The notes: a model not told the origin generated them from the letters alone. 6,733 nucleotides of DNA from Bacillota bacterium (GCA_023437885.1 JAEZFH010000402.1:1-6733), one strand, 5' to 3'; positions 1 to 6,161 are shown, counted from the stretch's first letter. Numbers and translations are program-made.

Positions 1-59
1 ATCCAGGGCACCGAAGGCGGAGGGTATCCCTTACGATAAGAGTACCAGATAATAAGTAA
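1..59 (+). other. Probable 3' end of an upstream gene, frame not resolved
   Basis: All three + strand frames are open from the left edge to stops at 37-39, 50-52 and 57-59. The frame ending at 50-52 (…KAEGIPYDKSTR) reads most like a protein C-terminus, but this is a judgement on 16 residues. The terminator at 77-104 supports a + strand gene ending here. No family can be named. Confidence 0.35.
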
Positions 60-76
60 AAGAGAATCATTCTTTC

Positions 77-104
77 AGAAGCAGCCATTTTGGCTGCTTC
101 TTTT
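77..104 (+). terminator. Rho-independent terminator of the upstream gene
   Basis: A perfect 11-bp stem (77-87 with 91-101, core GAAGCAGCCA / TGGCTGCTTC) and a 3-nt TTT loop run directly into TTTT at 101-104. The T run is on the + side only, so it serves a gene transcribed rightwards that ends just before it. It separates that gene from the radical SAM gene downstream. Confidence 0.85.
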
Positions 105-151
105 AGGTACAGACTCTGGCAATACCTGTGAGGATTTCATCCGCTTGATCA

Positions 152-180
152 TTGTACTTATTTCTTCCAGGTGTTAAAAT
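152..180 (+). promoter_or_regulatory. Predicted sigma-A promoter of the radical SAM gene
   Basis: A -35 box TTGTAC (152-157) and a -10 box TAAAAT (175-180) are separated by exactly 17 bp. Transcription would start near 187, leaving a short leader of about 17 nt that just includes the AAAGGAAG ribosome binding site (188-195). The position downstream of the terminator makes this a sensible independent transcription unit. Identified by eye only. Confidence 0.5.
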
Positions 181-203
181 AGATCAGAAAGGAAGTAAGA
201 CCA

Positions 204-1946
204 ATGAATATAATTTTCTTATCTGAACTGGCAGACAATAGATTGATTGAATATATGAAAACCAAAGGAGCAGTAATTCTTGTTCCCGGGGATGACCGGT
301 TTGACTCAAGAATCAGCAGCCATCCGGATCTTGTCATATCGATGATCGACGATACCTTATTCATAGATGAAAATGCTCATATTAATATATATAAACAATT
401 AGATATTCTGGGTGTTCCCTATGTCACCGGCAGCTCCAGGCTAGCTGCGGCTTATCCTATGGATATCGCCTATAATGCAGTTATTACAAAGGATTTCTTA
501 ATTCATAATCTCGACCATACGAATCCCCTATTGCTGCTTCATAGCATGAATATGAATAAAAAACAGCTTCCTGTGAAGCAGGGCTATACCAAATGCTCTA
601 CAGTAGTGGTTAAGAATGATACCTTTATTACCAGCGATCCGGGGATCTATAATGCAGCAAAAGACTTTACAAAAATGCTTTTGATCCAGCCGGGGCATGT
701 ATGCCTTGAGGGCTTTGAGCATGGTTTTCTGGGCGGGGCCAGCGGATGTATAGAGGATACGGTTATTTTTCACGGTGATTTAAGCAAGCATCCCGATTTC
801 CTTAGGATAAAAGCCTTCATTGAAGCAGCACAGAAAAAACTTGTCTATTTTGAAGATTTTCCCTTGACCGATATCGGCTCCATTCTTGTTCACAGCGATC
901 TGGTACGTCCTGCTAAGAAGGAGGCAAATCACCGAAAGCATGTGAATATCCCAATCTTTATATCCCATGAAGGCTGCCCCAACGATTGTGTCTTCTGCAA
1001 TCAAAGAAAGATTACCTCGAAGACTAAGGCTATGACTCTCCAAGAGGTATCTGAGCAGATTGAAACCTATCATTCTACTTTAAAAGACGACACATATATT
1101 GAACTTGCTTTCTTTGGAGGAAGCTTTACAGGTATAGAATCCTATCTTCAGGAAAGTTATCTTAAATTAGCTGCTGAATATAAAAGAGCCGGTAAAATCC
1201 ATGCCGTACGCCTCTCGACCAGACCGGATTACATTTCCGGAGAAATTCTTGACAGGCTTAGACACTATGAGGTGGACACCATTGAGCTTGGAGTCCAGTC
1301 CCTGAATGAGGAGGTTTTGAAAGCATCAAATCGGGGGCATCTGGTATCTGATGTCTATAAAGCCGTTACATTAATCAAGGCCTATGGCTTTCAGCTAGGG
1401 ATACAGTTAATGGTAGGCTTACCGGAGGATACAAAAGAGCGGGCTGTACTTTCTTCAAAGCTTACGGCTTTACTGCAGCCGGAATTTGTTCGTATTTATC
1501 CTACCCTTGTAATCCGGGAGACGAAGCTGTCAGAGCTTTGCGAACAGGGAAGGTATCATCCCTTATCTCTGGAGGAAGCCGTTGAATGGACGAAAGATAT
1601 GTATCAGGTATTCTTAACCATGAAAATACCGGTCATCCGGATGGGCCTGCAGCCGACAGATTTAATCGCCGAAGGAAAAGAGGTTCTTTCTGGACCCTTC
1701 CATCCGGCCTTTCGGCAGCTTGTAGAAAGTGCGTATTTTTTAGATCATATTCGAAGTAAGCTAAGGGCAGAAAGTCCATACCCGGATGAGAATTCATATA
1801 TAAAAATTTTATGCAATCCAAAGGATTTGTCCCAGGTGATCGGTCATAAACGCAGGAATATGCTTGAGCTGGAAAAAGAATTTCCACAGCTTAAGGTGGT
1901 ACCCGAGGAAGGTATCAGCCCAATGATGATTCAATGCCGGTTATGA
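204..1946 (+). CDS. DUF6873-like (GME-fold) domain fused to Elp3-like radical SAM enzyme
   Basis: A 580-residue, probably cytosolic protein with two modules. Residues 1-230 resemble stand-alone clostridial DUF6873 proteins, assigned to the guanidine-modifying-enzyme (GME) fold: HPDLVISMIDD (40-50), YPMDIAYN (84-91), VKQGYTKCS (124-132), GFLGGASG (174-181), HGDLSKHPD (190-198) and LTDIGSI (221-227). After a basic linker (231-247) comes a full radical SAM module. CPNDCVFC (258-265) gives the CX3CX2C that binds a 4Fe-4S cluster and S-adenosylmethionine; FFGGSFTG (303-310), STRPDYI (338-344), ELGVQS (361-366), LMVGLPEDT (402-410) and GPFHPAFRQLVES (497-509) also match. This module matches the clostridial Elp3-like radical SAM family with a C-terminal Radical_SAM_C region and lacks the acetyltransferase domain of true Elp3. 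Its substrate is unknown; tRNA modification is only an analogy with Elp3. The ATG at 204 has AAAGGAAG 8 nt upstream. Stand-alone homologues of the radical SAM part start near residue 245, so the N-terminal half is an addition. Confidence 0.9.
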   Translation: MNIIFLSELADNRLIEYMKTKGAVILVPGDDRFDSRISSHPDLVISMIDDTLFIDENAHINIYKQLDILGVPYVTGSSRLAAAYPMDIAYNAVITKDFLIHNLDHTNPLLLLHSMNMNKKQLPVKQGYTKCSTVVVKNDTFITSDPGIYNAAKDFTKMLLIQPGHVCLEGFEHGFLGGASGCIEDTVIFHGDLSKHPDFLRIKAFIEAAQKKLVYFEDFPLTDIGSILVHSDLVRPAKKEANHRKHVNIPIFISHEGCPNDCVFCNQRKITSKTKAMTLQEVSEQIETYHSTLKDDTYIELAFFGGSFTGIESYLQESYLKLAAEYKRAGKIHAVRLSTRPDYISGEILDRLRHYEVDTIELGVQSLNEEVLKASNRGHLVSDVYKAVTLIKAYGFQLGIQLMVGLPEDTKERAVLSSKLTALLQPEFVRIYPTLVIRETKLSELCEQGRYHPLSLEEAVEWTKDMYQVFLTMKIPVIRMGLQPTDLIAEGKEVLSGPFHPAFRQLVESAYFLDHIRSKLRAESPYPDENSYIKILCNPKDLSQVIGHKRRNMLELEKEFPQLKVVPEEGISPMMIQCRL

Positions 1947-2071
1947 AGATTTCATTATTGTATGAACCGAAAGCTGAATTGTAACGTCTGCTGAATAGGA
2001 AGGCTTGTTCCTTAATCCGTCTGCTTGACTAAATGATCCCGGAATTGTATACTGAAAACGCAATAATATTA

Positions 2072-2100
2072 ATGACAGCGTTGATTATAATAGATATAAA
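2072..2100 (+). promoter_or_regulatory. Predicted promoter of the traB-like gene
   Basis: ATGACA (2072-2077, one mismatch to TTGACA) and TATAAA (2095-2100) are spaced 17 bp. A perfect TATAAT (2086-2091) lies between them but has no good -35 box at the right distance. Transcription would start near 2107, giving a leader of about 32 nt. The rest of the 1947-2138 gap shows no convincing terminator for the radical SAM gene, so read-through is possible. Confidence 0.45.
2078..2095 (+). repeat. 18-bp dispersed repeat, copy 1 (partner at 3520-3537)
   Basis: The 15-mer TTGATTATAATAGAT (2081-2095) recurs exactly at 3523-3537. With three more bases on the left, the match is 17 of 18. This copy overlaps the proposed traB promoter; the other lies beyond the convergent yeiH gene, with no obvious gene to serve on the + strand. 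Confidence 0.55.
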
Positions 2101-2127
2101 CCAGGAATAGCGCAGTGTACCTTATAT

Positions 2128-2133
2128 GGAGGG
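2128..2133 (+). promoter_or_regulatory. Ribosome binding site that fixes the traB start
   Basis: GGAGGG lies 5 nt before ATG 2139. An in-frame GTG at 2115 would give eight more residues (MYLIWRDL) but would place this site inside the coding sequence, and has no comparable site before it. The ATG at 2139 is therefore preferred. Confidence 0.8.
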
Positions 2134-2138
2134 ATCTA

Positions 2139-3296
2139 ATGAGTGAAGATAATGTAACTAAAATAGAATATTTGGACAAGGAAATCATTCTCGTAGCAAC
2201 AGCGCATGTGTCCAAAGAGAGCGCAGAGCTTGTAAAAAGGGTGATTGAAGAAGAACGTCCGGACAGCGTCTGTATTGAGCTGGATGAAGACCGGTATCAG
2301 AATTTAATGAAGCCTAAGGTCTGGGAGGATACGGATTTAATTAAGGTAATAAAGGCGAAAAAGGTTGGATTTATGGTAGCAAATCTTTTTCTTGGTTCCT
2401 ATCAAAAAAAGATGGCATTGAAATTGGGTAATCCTGTCGGAGGTGAAATGCTGCAGGGAATAGAAAGTGCAAAGGAAACCGGAGCCGCATTGGTGCTGGC
2501 AGACCGCAGCCTTCAAACGACCTTTCTGCGCATCTGGCGGAAACTCAATTTATGGGATAAATCAAAATTAGTTGGCAGCCTGCTATTTTCTTCGGACGAT
2601 GATTCTGAAATTACCAGTGATGATTTACAAAAAATGCTGGAGGAAGATATGCTGGAAGCAGCAATGGCCGGATTGAAAAAGGATTTTCCGAAAGTGGGAG
2701 AAGTTTTGATCAGCGAAAGAGATCAATATCTGGCGACAAAGATAAAGGAAGCACCTGGTAAAAAGATTGTTGCCGTTTTGGGCGGAGGGCATGTACCGGG
2801 TATAAAAAAAGAAATCTTCATTGACCGGAATATTGAAGAAATATCCGTAGTTCCGCCCAAGAGCAGCTTTTCGAAGATCGCCGGCTGGATCATCCCTGCT
2901 TTGATAACCGGGCTATTAGTATATTCGTTTGCAATCAATATTCAAACCGGTTTACAGCAATTATCTGCATGGGTACTATGGACAGGGATTTTGGCGGCAG
3001 CTTTTACGGCATTATCTTTTGCCCATCCGCTCAGCATCCTTACTTCCTTTGTTTTGGCACCGCTGACTACATTGCATCCGCTTCTGGCCTGCGGATGGTT
3101 TACAGGAATCACCGAAGCTACAATAAAAAAACCTACGGTTAAGGATGTGCAGAATGTTCTAACAGATATATTTTCTATCAAGGGGTTTTTTACGAATCGT
3201 CTGCTTAAAACGGTTTTAGTAATGTTTATGGCAAATCTGGGAGCCTCGATCGGTACTTTTATTGCAGGTACCAATTTGATCAGAAACTTATTCTAA
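2139..3296 (+). CDS. TraB/PrgY (TraB/GumN-type) family membrane protein
   Basis: A 385-residue protein of the TraB family, whose founding member PrgY of Enterococcus faecalis limits the activity of a sex-pheromone peptide. Relatives such as animal Tiki are metal-dependent proteases. Visible signatures are ATAHVSKES (20-28), the acidic strand motif CIELDEDRY (45-53), GGEML (101-105), ISERDQYLA (191-199) and GGGHVPGI (215-222). The histidines at 23 and 218 and the acidic residues near 47-51 fit the proposed metal-binding core. The C-terminal third is membrane: segments near 247-265, 277-296, 297-325 and 354-376. The globular domain therefore comes first, with no signal peptide. Nothing in the neighbourhood encodes a pheromone or conjugation gene, so a role in conjugation is not implied; a chromosomal housekeeping or peptide-processing role is inference. 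Length and domain order are normal for bacterial and archaeal members. Confidence 0.88.
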   Translation: MSEDNVTKIEYLDKEIILVATAHVSKESAELVKRVIEEERPDSVCIELDEDRYQNLMKPKVWEDTDLIKVIKAKKVGFMVANLFLGSYQKKMALKLGNPVGGEMLQGIESAKETGAALVLADRSLQTTFLRIWRKLNLWDKSKLVGSLLFSSDDDSEITSDDLQKMLEEDMLEAAMAGLKKDFPKVGEVLISERDQYLATKIKEAPGKKIVAVLGGGHVPGIKKEIFIDRNIEEISVVPPKSSFSKIAGWIIPALITGLLVYSFAINIQTGLQQLSAWVLWTGILAAAFTALSFAHPLSILTSFVLAPLTTLHPLLACGWFTGITEATIKKPTVKDVQNVLTDIFSIKGFFTNRLLKTVLVMFMANLGASIGTFIAGTNLIRNLF

Positions 3297-3372
3297 TGGG
3301 GCGGGCTTCCGATTGCTGAATAAGAGGATAAGAACATTAGATAGCAGCACAAAAGAAGATGCAATATAAAAT

Positions 3373-3404
3373 GAGCATGTCATAAATAGAGCATGTCATA
3401 AATA
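3373..3404 (+). repeat. Perfect 16-bp tandem duplication (two copies)
   Basis: GAGCATGTCATAAATA occurs at 3373-3388 and again immediately at 3389-3404, followed by two more matching bases (GA). The copies are identical, suggesting a recent slippage duplication. It sits in the gap between the convergent traB and yeiH genes, just before the large hairpin. No coding potential is apparent. Confidence 0.95.
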
Positions 3405-3411
3405 GAAAAGA

Positions 3412-3459
3412 AATCAAGCAGGGGTAGGTGAAATAATAGTCACTTGCTCCTGTTTGATT
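3412..3459. terminator. Long hairpin between convergent genes, candidate bidirectional terminator
   Basis: The arms 3412-3431 and 3440-3459 pair along all 20 positions around an 8-nt loop (AATAATAG) when read as + strand RNA, four of the pairs being G-U. Read as - strand RNA, those four become A-C mismatches, but the stem is then followed by a pyrimidine-rich tail (TCTTTTCTATTT). On the + side no U run follows. Its place between traB and yeiH fits a shared terminator, 115 nt past the traB stop and 100 nt past the yeiH stop. Lack of a U run on the + side lowers confidence in termination for traB. Confidence 0.5.
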
Positions 3460-3519
3460 CACAGTGATGGTTAGTGATGCCATATGCATGGATTTCTGTT
3501 CCTGTCGGTTTTATTGAAG

Positions 3520-3537
3520 GCTTTGATTATAATAGAT
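3520..3537 (+). repeat. 18-bp dispersed repeat, copy 2 (partner at 2078-2095)
   Basis: Matches copy 1 at 17 of 18 bases, including an embedded TATAAT (3528-3533). No -35-like box lies 16-18 bp upstream of that TATAAT, and the DNA downstream is the antisense strand of yeiH, so a promoter role here is doubtful. The remaining 3297-3558 spacer holds the tandem duplication and the hairpin and no gene I can support. Confidence 0.5.
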
Positions 3538-3558
3538 CCCAAGCGTATAAGGTATGGC

Positions 3559-4617
3559 TTATAAAATCTGAAGGACTGATTGCAATAGAAGGCTGACCAA
3601 AGCAATTGCCATCCAGCAGAAAAAACCAAGCGCAATGGGTTTACCGCCGCGTGTTACCAGCCTTACCAGATTCGTATTCAATCCGATGGCCCCCATTGCC
3701 ATAACGATAAGGAACTTGCTAAGCAGATTTAAATACGAAAAGATAGTAAAAACAGTGGATAATACAATACCGGTACAAAAGCCGGTGAGCAGGGTGGTTG
3801 CAATAGAAGCTAAAATAAAATACAGAATAAACATGGGAAAGATGTTTTTAATTGATATTGCTGTGGCTTGATTTGTTTGATTTTGACGGGCTTTTTTAAT
3901 CTGCAGAAGAGAGAGCACCAGTGTAATCGGTATAATAGCCAAGGTCCGGGTCAGCTTCACAATCGTAGCATAGCCAAGTACGGCACCATTGGTTCCGTGA
4001 AGAGTATCCCAGGTAGAAGCGGCTGCTGTAACTGAGGAGGTGTCGTTGATGGCGGTTCCGGCAAACAGCCCGAAGCCATTGTCCGATAAGCCCAGAATGG
4101 AACCCAGGGCGGGAAAAAGGATGGCTGCAATTACATTAAAGAGGAAAATTACAGAAATGGACTGAGCAATTTCTTCATCATCCGCCTGGATAACCGGAGC
4201 AGTAGCGGCAATTGCGGAGCCGCCGCAAATGGAGGAACCCACGCCGATCAGGATAGAGATTCTTCCAGGTACCTTCAGGGCTTTGTGCAGCAGGAAGGCG
4301 GTCAGCAGGGAGATGGAGATGGTGGAAAGGATAATAGGCAGAGAAGTCATGCCGACCTTACCGATGGTTGCCAGATTCATGCCAAACCCCAATAGGATTA
4401 CTGCATATTGAAGTATTTTCTTGGAGGTAAAGGAGATGCCTTCCTGAAGAGAGGACTTGTCCTTAAGAACACCTCCAAGAAGCATGCCGATTGCCATAGC
4501 GATAACCGGTGCTCCGATCACCTCTAGCCCGTGGACGGATTTTACTGTCAGCCATACAGGGGCTGCAATGACAAAGCATAATAAGAGGCCCTTGCCTTTT
4601 CTTTTTAAAAAACTCAT
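3559..4617 (-). CDS. yeiH: YeiH-type putative sulfate exporter family transporter
   Basis: A 352-residue integral membrane protein of the family annotated as putative sulfate exporter (PSE; Pfam Cons_hypoth698, E. coli YeiH). A basic N-terminus (KRKGKG) precedes about ten hydrophobic segments. The family core is clear: GVGSSICGGSAIAATAPVI (125-143), FAGTAINDTSSVTAAA (185-200), VKLTRTLAIIP (220-230) and MGAIGLNTNL (308-317). The loop at 241-252 (KKARQNQTNQAT) is the main hydrophilic break. Length is typical. The start at 4617 is set by TGAGGAAA 4 nt upstream on the - strand (4622-4629). It is divergent from a LysR regulator 175 bp away, as in enterobacterial yeiE-yeiH, where YeiE has been linked to sulfite. 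The family name reflects a proposed function: substrate (sulfate, sulfite or a sulfonate product) and direction of transport are not evident from sequence. Confidence 0.9.
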   Translation of the reverse strand: MSFLKRKGKGLLLCFVIAAPVWLTVKSVHGLEVIGAPVIAMAIGMLLGGVLKDKSSLQEGISFTSKKILQYAVILLGFGMNLATIGKVGMTSLPIILSTISISLLTAFLLHKALKVPGRISILIGVGSSICGGSAIAATAPVIQADDEEIAQSISVIFLFNVIAAILFPALGSILGLSDNGFGLFAGTAINDTSSVTAAASTWDTLHGTNGAVLGYATIVKLTRTLAIIPITLVLSLLQIKKARQNQTNQATAISIKNIFPMFILYFILASIATTLLTGFCTGIVLSTVFTIFSYLNLLSKFLIVMAMGAIGLNTNLVRLVTRGGKPIALGFFCWMAIALVSLLLQSVLQIL

Positions 4618-4654
4618 AATATTTCCTCAATTCTGTCTGTTTGTTATTCAACAA

Positions 4655-4669
4655 ATTACCATAGGTAAT
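4655..4669. promoter_or_regulatory. Perfect 15-bp palindrome, candidate LysR operator
   Basis: ATTACC-ATA-GGTAAT is a perfect inverted repeat and contains TTACCATAGGTAA, which fits the T-N11-A form of LysR-type recognition sites. Its centre (4662) lies about 65 bp upstream of the predicted lysR transcription start and 45 bp upstream of the yeiH start codon. That is a suitable place to control either gene. Binding is inferred. Confidence 0.6.
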
Positions 4670-4691
4670 ACATAAAGTAAAATTATTTATA

Positions 4692-4720
4692 TTGATAGAA
4701 CAATAAAAATGAATTATGAT
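4692..4720 (+). promoter_or_regulatory. Predicted sigma-A promoter of the lysR gene
   Basis: TTGATA (4692-4697), a 17-bp spacer and TATGAT (4715-4720) give the best promoter match in the window. Start near 4727 leaves a leader of about 66 nt. For yeiH on the other strand only a weak candidate is visible: TTGTTC (4703-4698) and TACTTT (4679-4674) with an 18-bp spacer. Confidence 0.6.
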
Positions 4721-4743
4721 TAGAATGTAAAAACGAATTATGA
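4711..4743 (+). repeat. Repeated 9-mer GAATTATGA over the lysR promoter start region
   Basis: GAATTATGA is at 4711-4719, overlapping the -10 box, and again at 4735-4743, just past the predicted start: 24 bp apart, slightly over two helical turns. A further near-repeat of period 16 follows (AAATAAATCATAC 4747-4759, AAATAAATTATAC 4763-4775), and TATGA 4739-4743 faces TCATA 4754-4758. These could be further regulator contacts, but the AT-richness makes chance repeats easier. Confidence 0.4.
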
Positions 4744-4792
4744 AAAAAATAAATCATACAAAAAATAAATTATACTAATTGCAGGTGAGACT

Positions 4793-5686
4793 ATGTTGGA
4801 TTTTAGAATCGATACCTTTCTATGTGTCTGCAAGCATATGAATTACACGAAGGCAGCGAAGGAACTAAATATCACGCAGCCCGGAGTATCACAGCACATT
4901 AAATATCTGGAAGACTATTATGGGGATAAGCTTTTTGAGTATTCGAATAAAGCACTGAAATTGACCCGGGCAGGAGCAGATTTACGCAATGCCATGCTCT
5001 CAATCAAGCATGATAATATCCAGCTGAAGAGAAGGATAGAAGCCCGGGCAGCAGAAGGAGGGAAAGTGCGCTTTGGAGCAACGCTGACGATCGGTGAATT
5101 TATGCTTCCCGACAATTTGATCAGCGTAATCCGAAATAACAGCAGGCTTCAGGTGGATTTTATAATTGCCGATACCAGGGCGCTGTTACTATTGCTGGAG
5201 GCAGGAAGCATTGATTTCGCCATTGTTGAAGGCTATTTTGAGAAAAGCGAGTATGATTTCATCACCGTATCAAGGGAGCCCTATCTCCTGGTATGCGGGA
5301 GCAGCTATCCGCTGGCGGGGGTGCCGGATATTCAGGAGCTGCTGGCGCATAACCTGATTATACGGGAGGAAGGCTCCGGAACAAAGGAAATACTGGAGCG
5401 GTATCTTTCTGAAAAAGGTTATTCGGTTAAGGATTTCGCCCGCTCCACCACCATCAGCAGTATTCATATAATAAAGCATTTATTGGAGAATAACTGTGGT
5501 ATCAGCTTTATGTATGAAATTGCGGTAAGGAAGGAGCTGGCAGACAATACCCTACGCAGTATTGTGCTTCCCGATTTTCCGCTGCATCATGAATTTAATT
5601 TTATTTGGCGCAAAAACAGTGTATTCAAGGAATACTACCAATCCTTATTTTCGTTCATTGTACCGTCCGCAACCTTCAGCAATTAG
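4793..5686 (+). CDS. LysR-type transcriptional regulator, CysL/YeiE-like
   Basis: A 297-residue LysR-family regulator. The N-terminal winged helix-turn-helix spans about residues 1-60, with the recognition region NYTKAAKELNITQPGVSQHI (17-36). A linker helix (about 61-88) leads to a two-lobed effector domain starting at KVRFGATLTIGEF (91-103). Within it, DFAIVEG (141-147) and IIREEGSGTKEILERYL (189-205) are features of the CysL/YeiE subgroup, whose members control sulfur-linked genes. Length and layout are complete. AGGTGAG (4783-4789) lies 3 nt before the ATG, a short spacing. Divergence from yeiH strongly suggests that it controls that gene and probably itself. The effector cannot be read from the sequence; a sulfur oxyanion is inferred from the partner. 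No clear terminator follows. Confidence 0.9.
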   Translation: MLDFRIDTFLCVCKHMNYTKAAKELNITQPGVSQHIKYLEDYYGDKLFEYSNKALKLTRAGADLRNAMLSIKHDNIQLKRRIEARAAEGGKVRFGATLTIGEFMLPDNLISVIRNNSRLQVDFIIADTRALLLLLEAGSIDFAIVEGYFEKSEYDFITVSREPYLLVCGSSYPLAGVPDIQELLAHNLIIREEGSGTKEILERYLSEKGYSVKDFARSTTISSIHIIKHLLENNCGISFMYEIAVRKELADNTLRSIVLPDFPLHHEFNFIWRKNSVFKEYYQSLFSFIVPSATFSN

Positions 5687-5860
5687 AAAGCGAAAAATAG
5701 GAAAAGCCAAACGCAGATAACTCTCATTTGCCAGCAGGTATCCGTCATACAACCCGTAAACTCAGCACCGAAATCTTGTATCTATGAAGAACACGAACAA
5801 GCACGCCAAGATGTTCTATAGTCATGGAAAGAATAGCTGATAATTTTAATCCCTATGCGT
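5687..5860. other. Intergenic region with possible transposase debris
   Basis: No intact gene is visible. The + strand frame at 5786-5818 reads EEHEQARQDVL before a TAG. After two apparent frame changes, HG (5823-5828) and ADNFNPYAF (5836-5862) follow. The order loosely recalls the end of IS3-family OrfB (…EARQDVF…RRHG.ADNLSPVEFE). A hairpin with a long loop (5782-5793 with 5812-5821, 2-nt bulge) lacks a T run and is a poor terminator. The transposase reading is tentative. Confidence 0.25.
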
Positions 5861-6094
5861 TCACTTTTTTGATTTCATATGTAATATGAGAGATAATATC
5901 AAGCATATTACAGTTGGAGGTAAAAACAATATACTGTGAATTATAGCATCAAGATCAGCTCCTGCAGAAGCATAAGGGCTATATTCTTGAATATTGTAAA
6001 TATAAAATATGCCCCCGAAATAACACATTAATAGTACAATCCCGATTCCAAGTAAAATTCTTGACCCAACATTTTTCTTCATTTTAGACCTCAA
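5861..6094 (-). CDS. Small two-helix membrane protein, function unknown
   Basis: A 77-residue protein if started at TTG 6094, or 73 residues from ATG 6082. It has a basic N-terminus (MKKNVGSR) and two hydrophobic stretches: about residues 12-33 (rich in L, I, G and aromatics) and 51-73 (SILFLPPTVICLILSLILHM). A short polar loop (YNIQEYSPYASAGADLDA) joins them, and the tail is KSKK. Positive charge at both ends suggests both termini are cytoplasmic, with the loop outside. Both starts have a ribosome binding site: GGGAGG 7 nt before the TTG, GAGGT 5 nt before the ATG. The ATG is slightly preferred because of the codon. I do not recognise the family. It lies between lysR (convergent) and glgP (divergent) and is probably transcribed alone. 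Confidence 0.65.
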   Translation of the reverse strand: MRSKMKKNVGSRILLGIGIVLLMCYFGGIFYIYNIQEYSPYASAGADLDAIIHSILFLPPTVICLILSLILHMKSKK

Positions 6095-6132
6095 TTGTGT
6101 ACCTCCCGCACAAAATATAGACTTGTTTTACC

Positions 6133-6161
6133 AATGTAAATCAGATCAGCCACCGTCTCAA
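6133..6161 (-). promoter_or_regulatory. Predicted promoter of the small membrane protein gene
   Basis: On the - strand, TTGAGA (6161-6156) and TACATT (6138-6133) are 17 bp apart. The start would be near 6126, 32-44 nt before the two candidate start codons. A TATAAT (6171-6166) slightly upstream lacks a good -35 box. Confidence 0.4.

Noticed and set aside
158..364. Minus-strand frame opposite the start of the radical SAM gene
   Set aside because: It is antisense to a well-supported domain, has no family resemblance, and would run through the predicted promoter.
1994..2012. Short AGGAA/TTCCT hairpin as terminator of the radical SAM gene
   Set aside because: Only five pairs and no T run follow it.
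1985..2025. CGTCTGCT repeated at 1985-1992 and 2018-2025
   Set aside because: An 8-mer pair with unrelated flanks in a short gap; easily chance.
2115..2138. GTG start giving an eight-residue longer TraB protein
   Set aside because: It has no good ribosome binding site before it, and GGAGGG lies inside the extension at an ideal 5 nt from ATG 2139.
2942..3274. 110-codon minus-strand frame within traB
   Set aside because: It is opposite the membrane region of TraB and shows no motif or start signal of its own.
3373..3404. Tandem repeat as a CRISPR array
   Set aside because: The two copies are directly adjacent with no spacer, and no cas gene is present.
3635..3871. Plus-strand frame within yeiH
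   Set aside because: It is a shadow of a strongly conserved membrane protein read on the other strand; the composition is only that of antisense hydrophobic codons.
5818..5880. IS66-type transposase end (IVMERIADNFNPYAF resembling …ETAKANNLNPYAY)
   Set aside because: The resemblance is limited to a few residues around NPY, needs an indel, and the preceding IS66 motifs (AENAIRPF, GRKNWLF) are absent. The IS3 reading fits the order slightly better and is itself uncertain.
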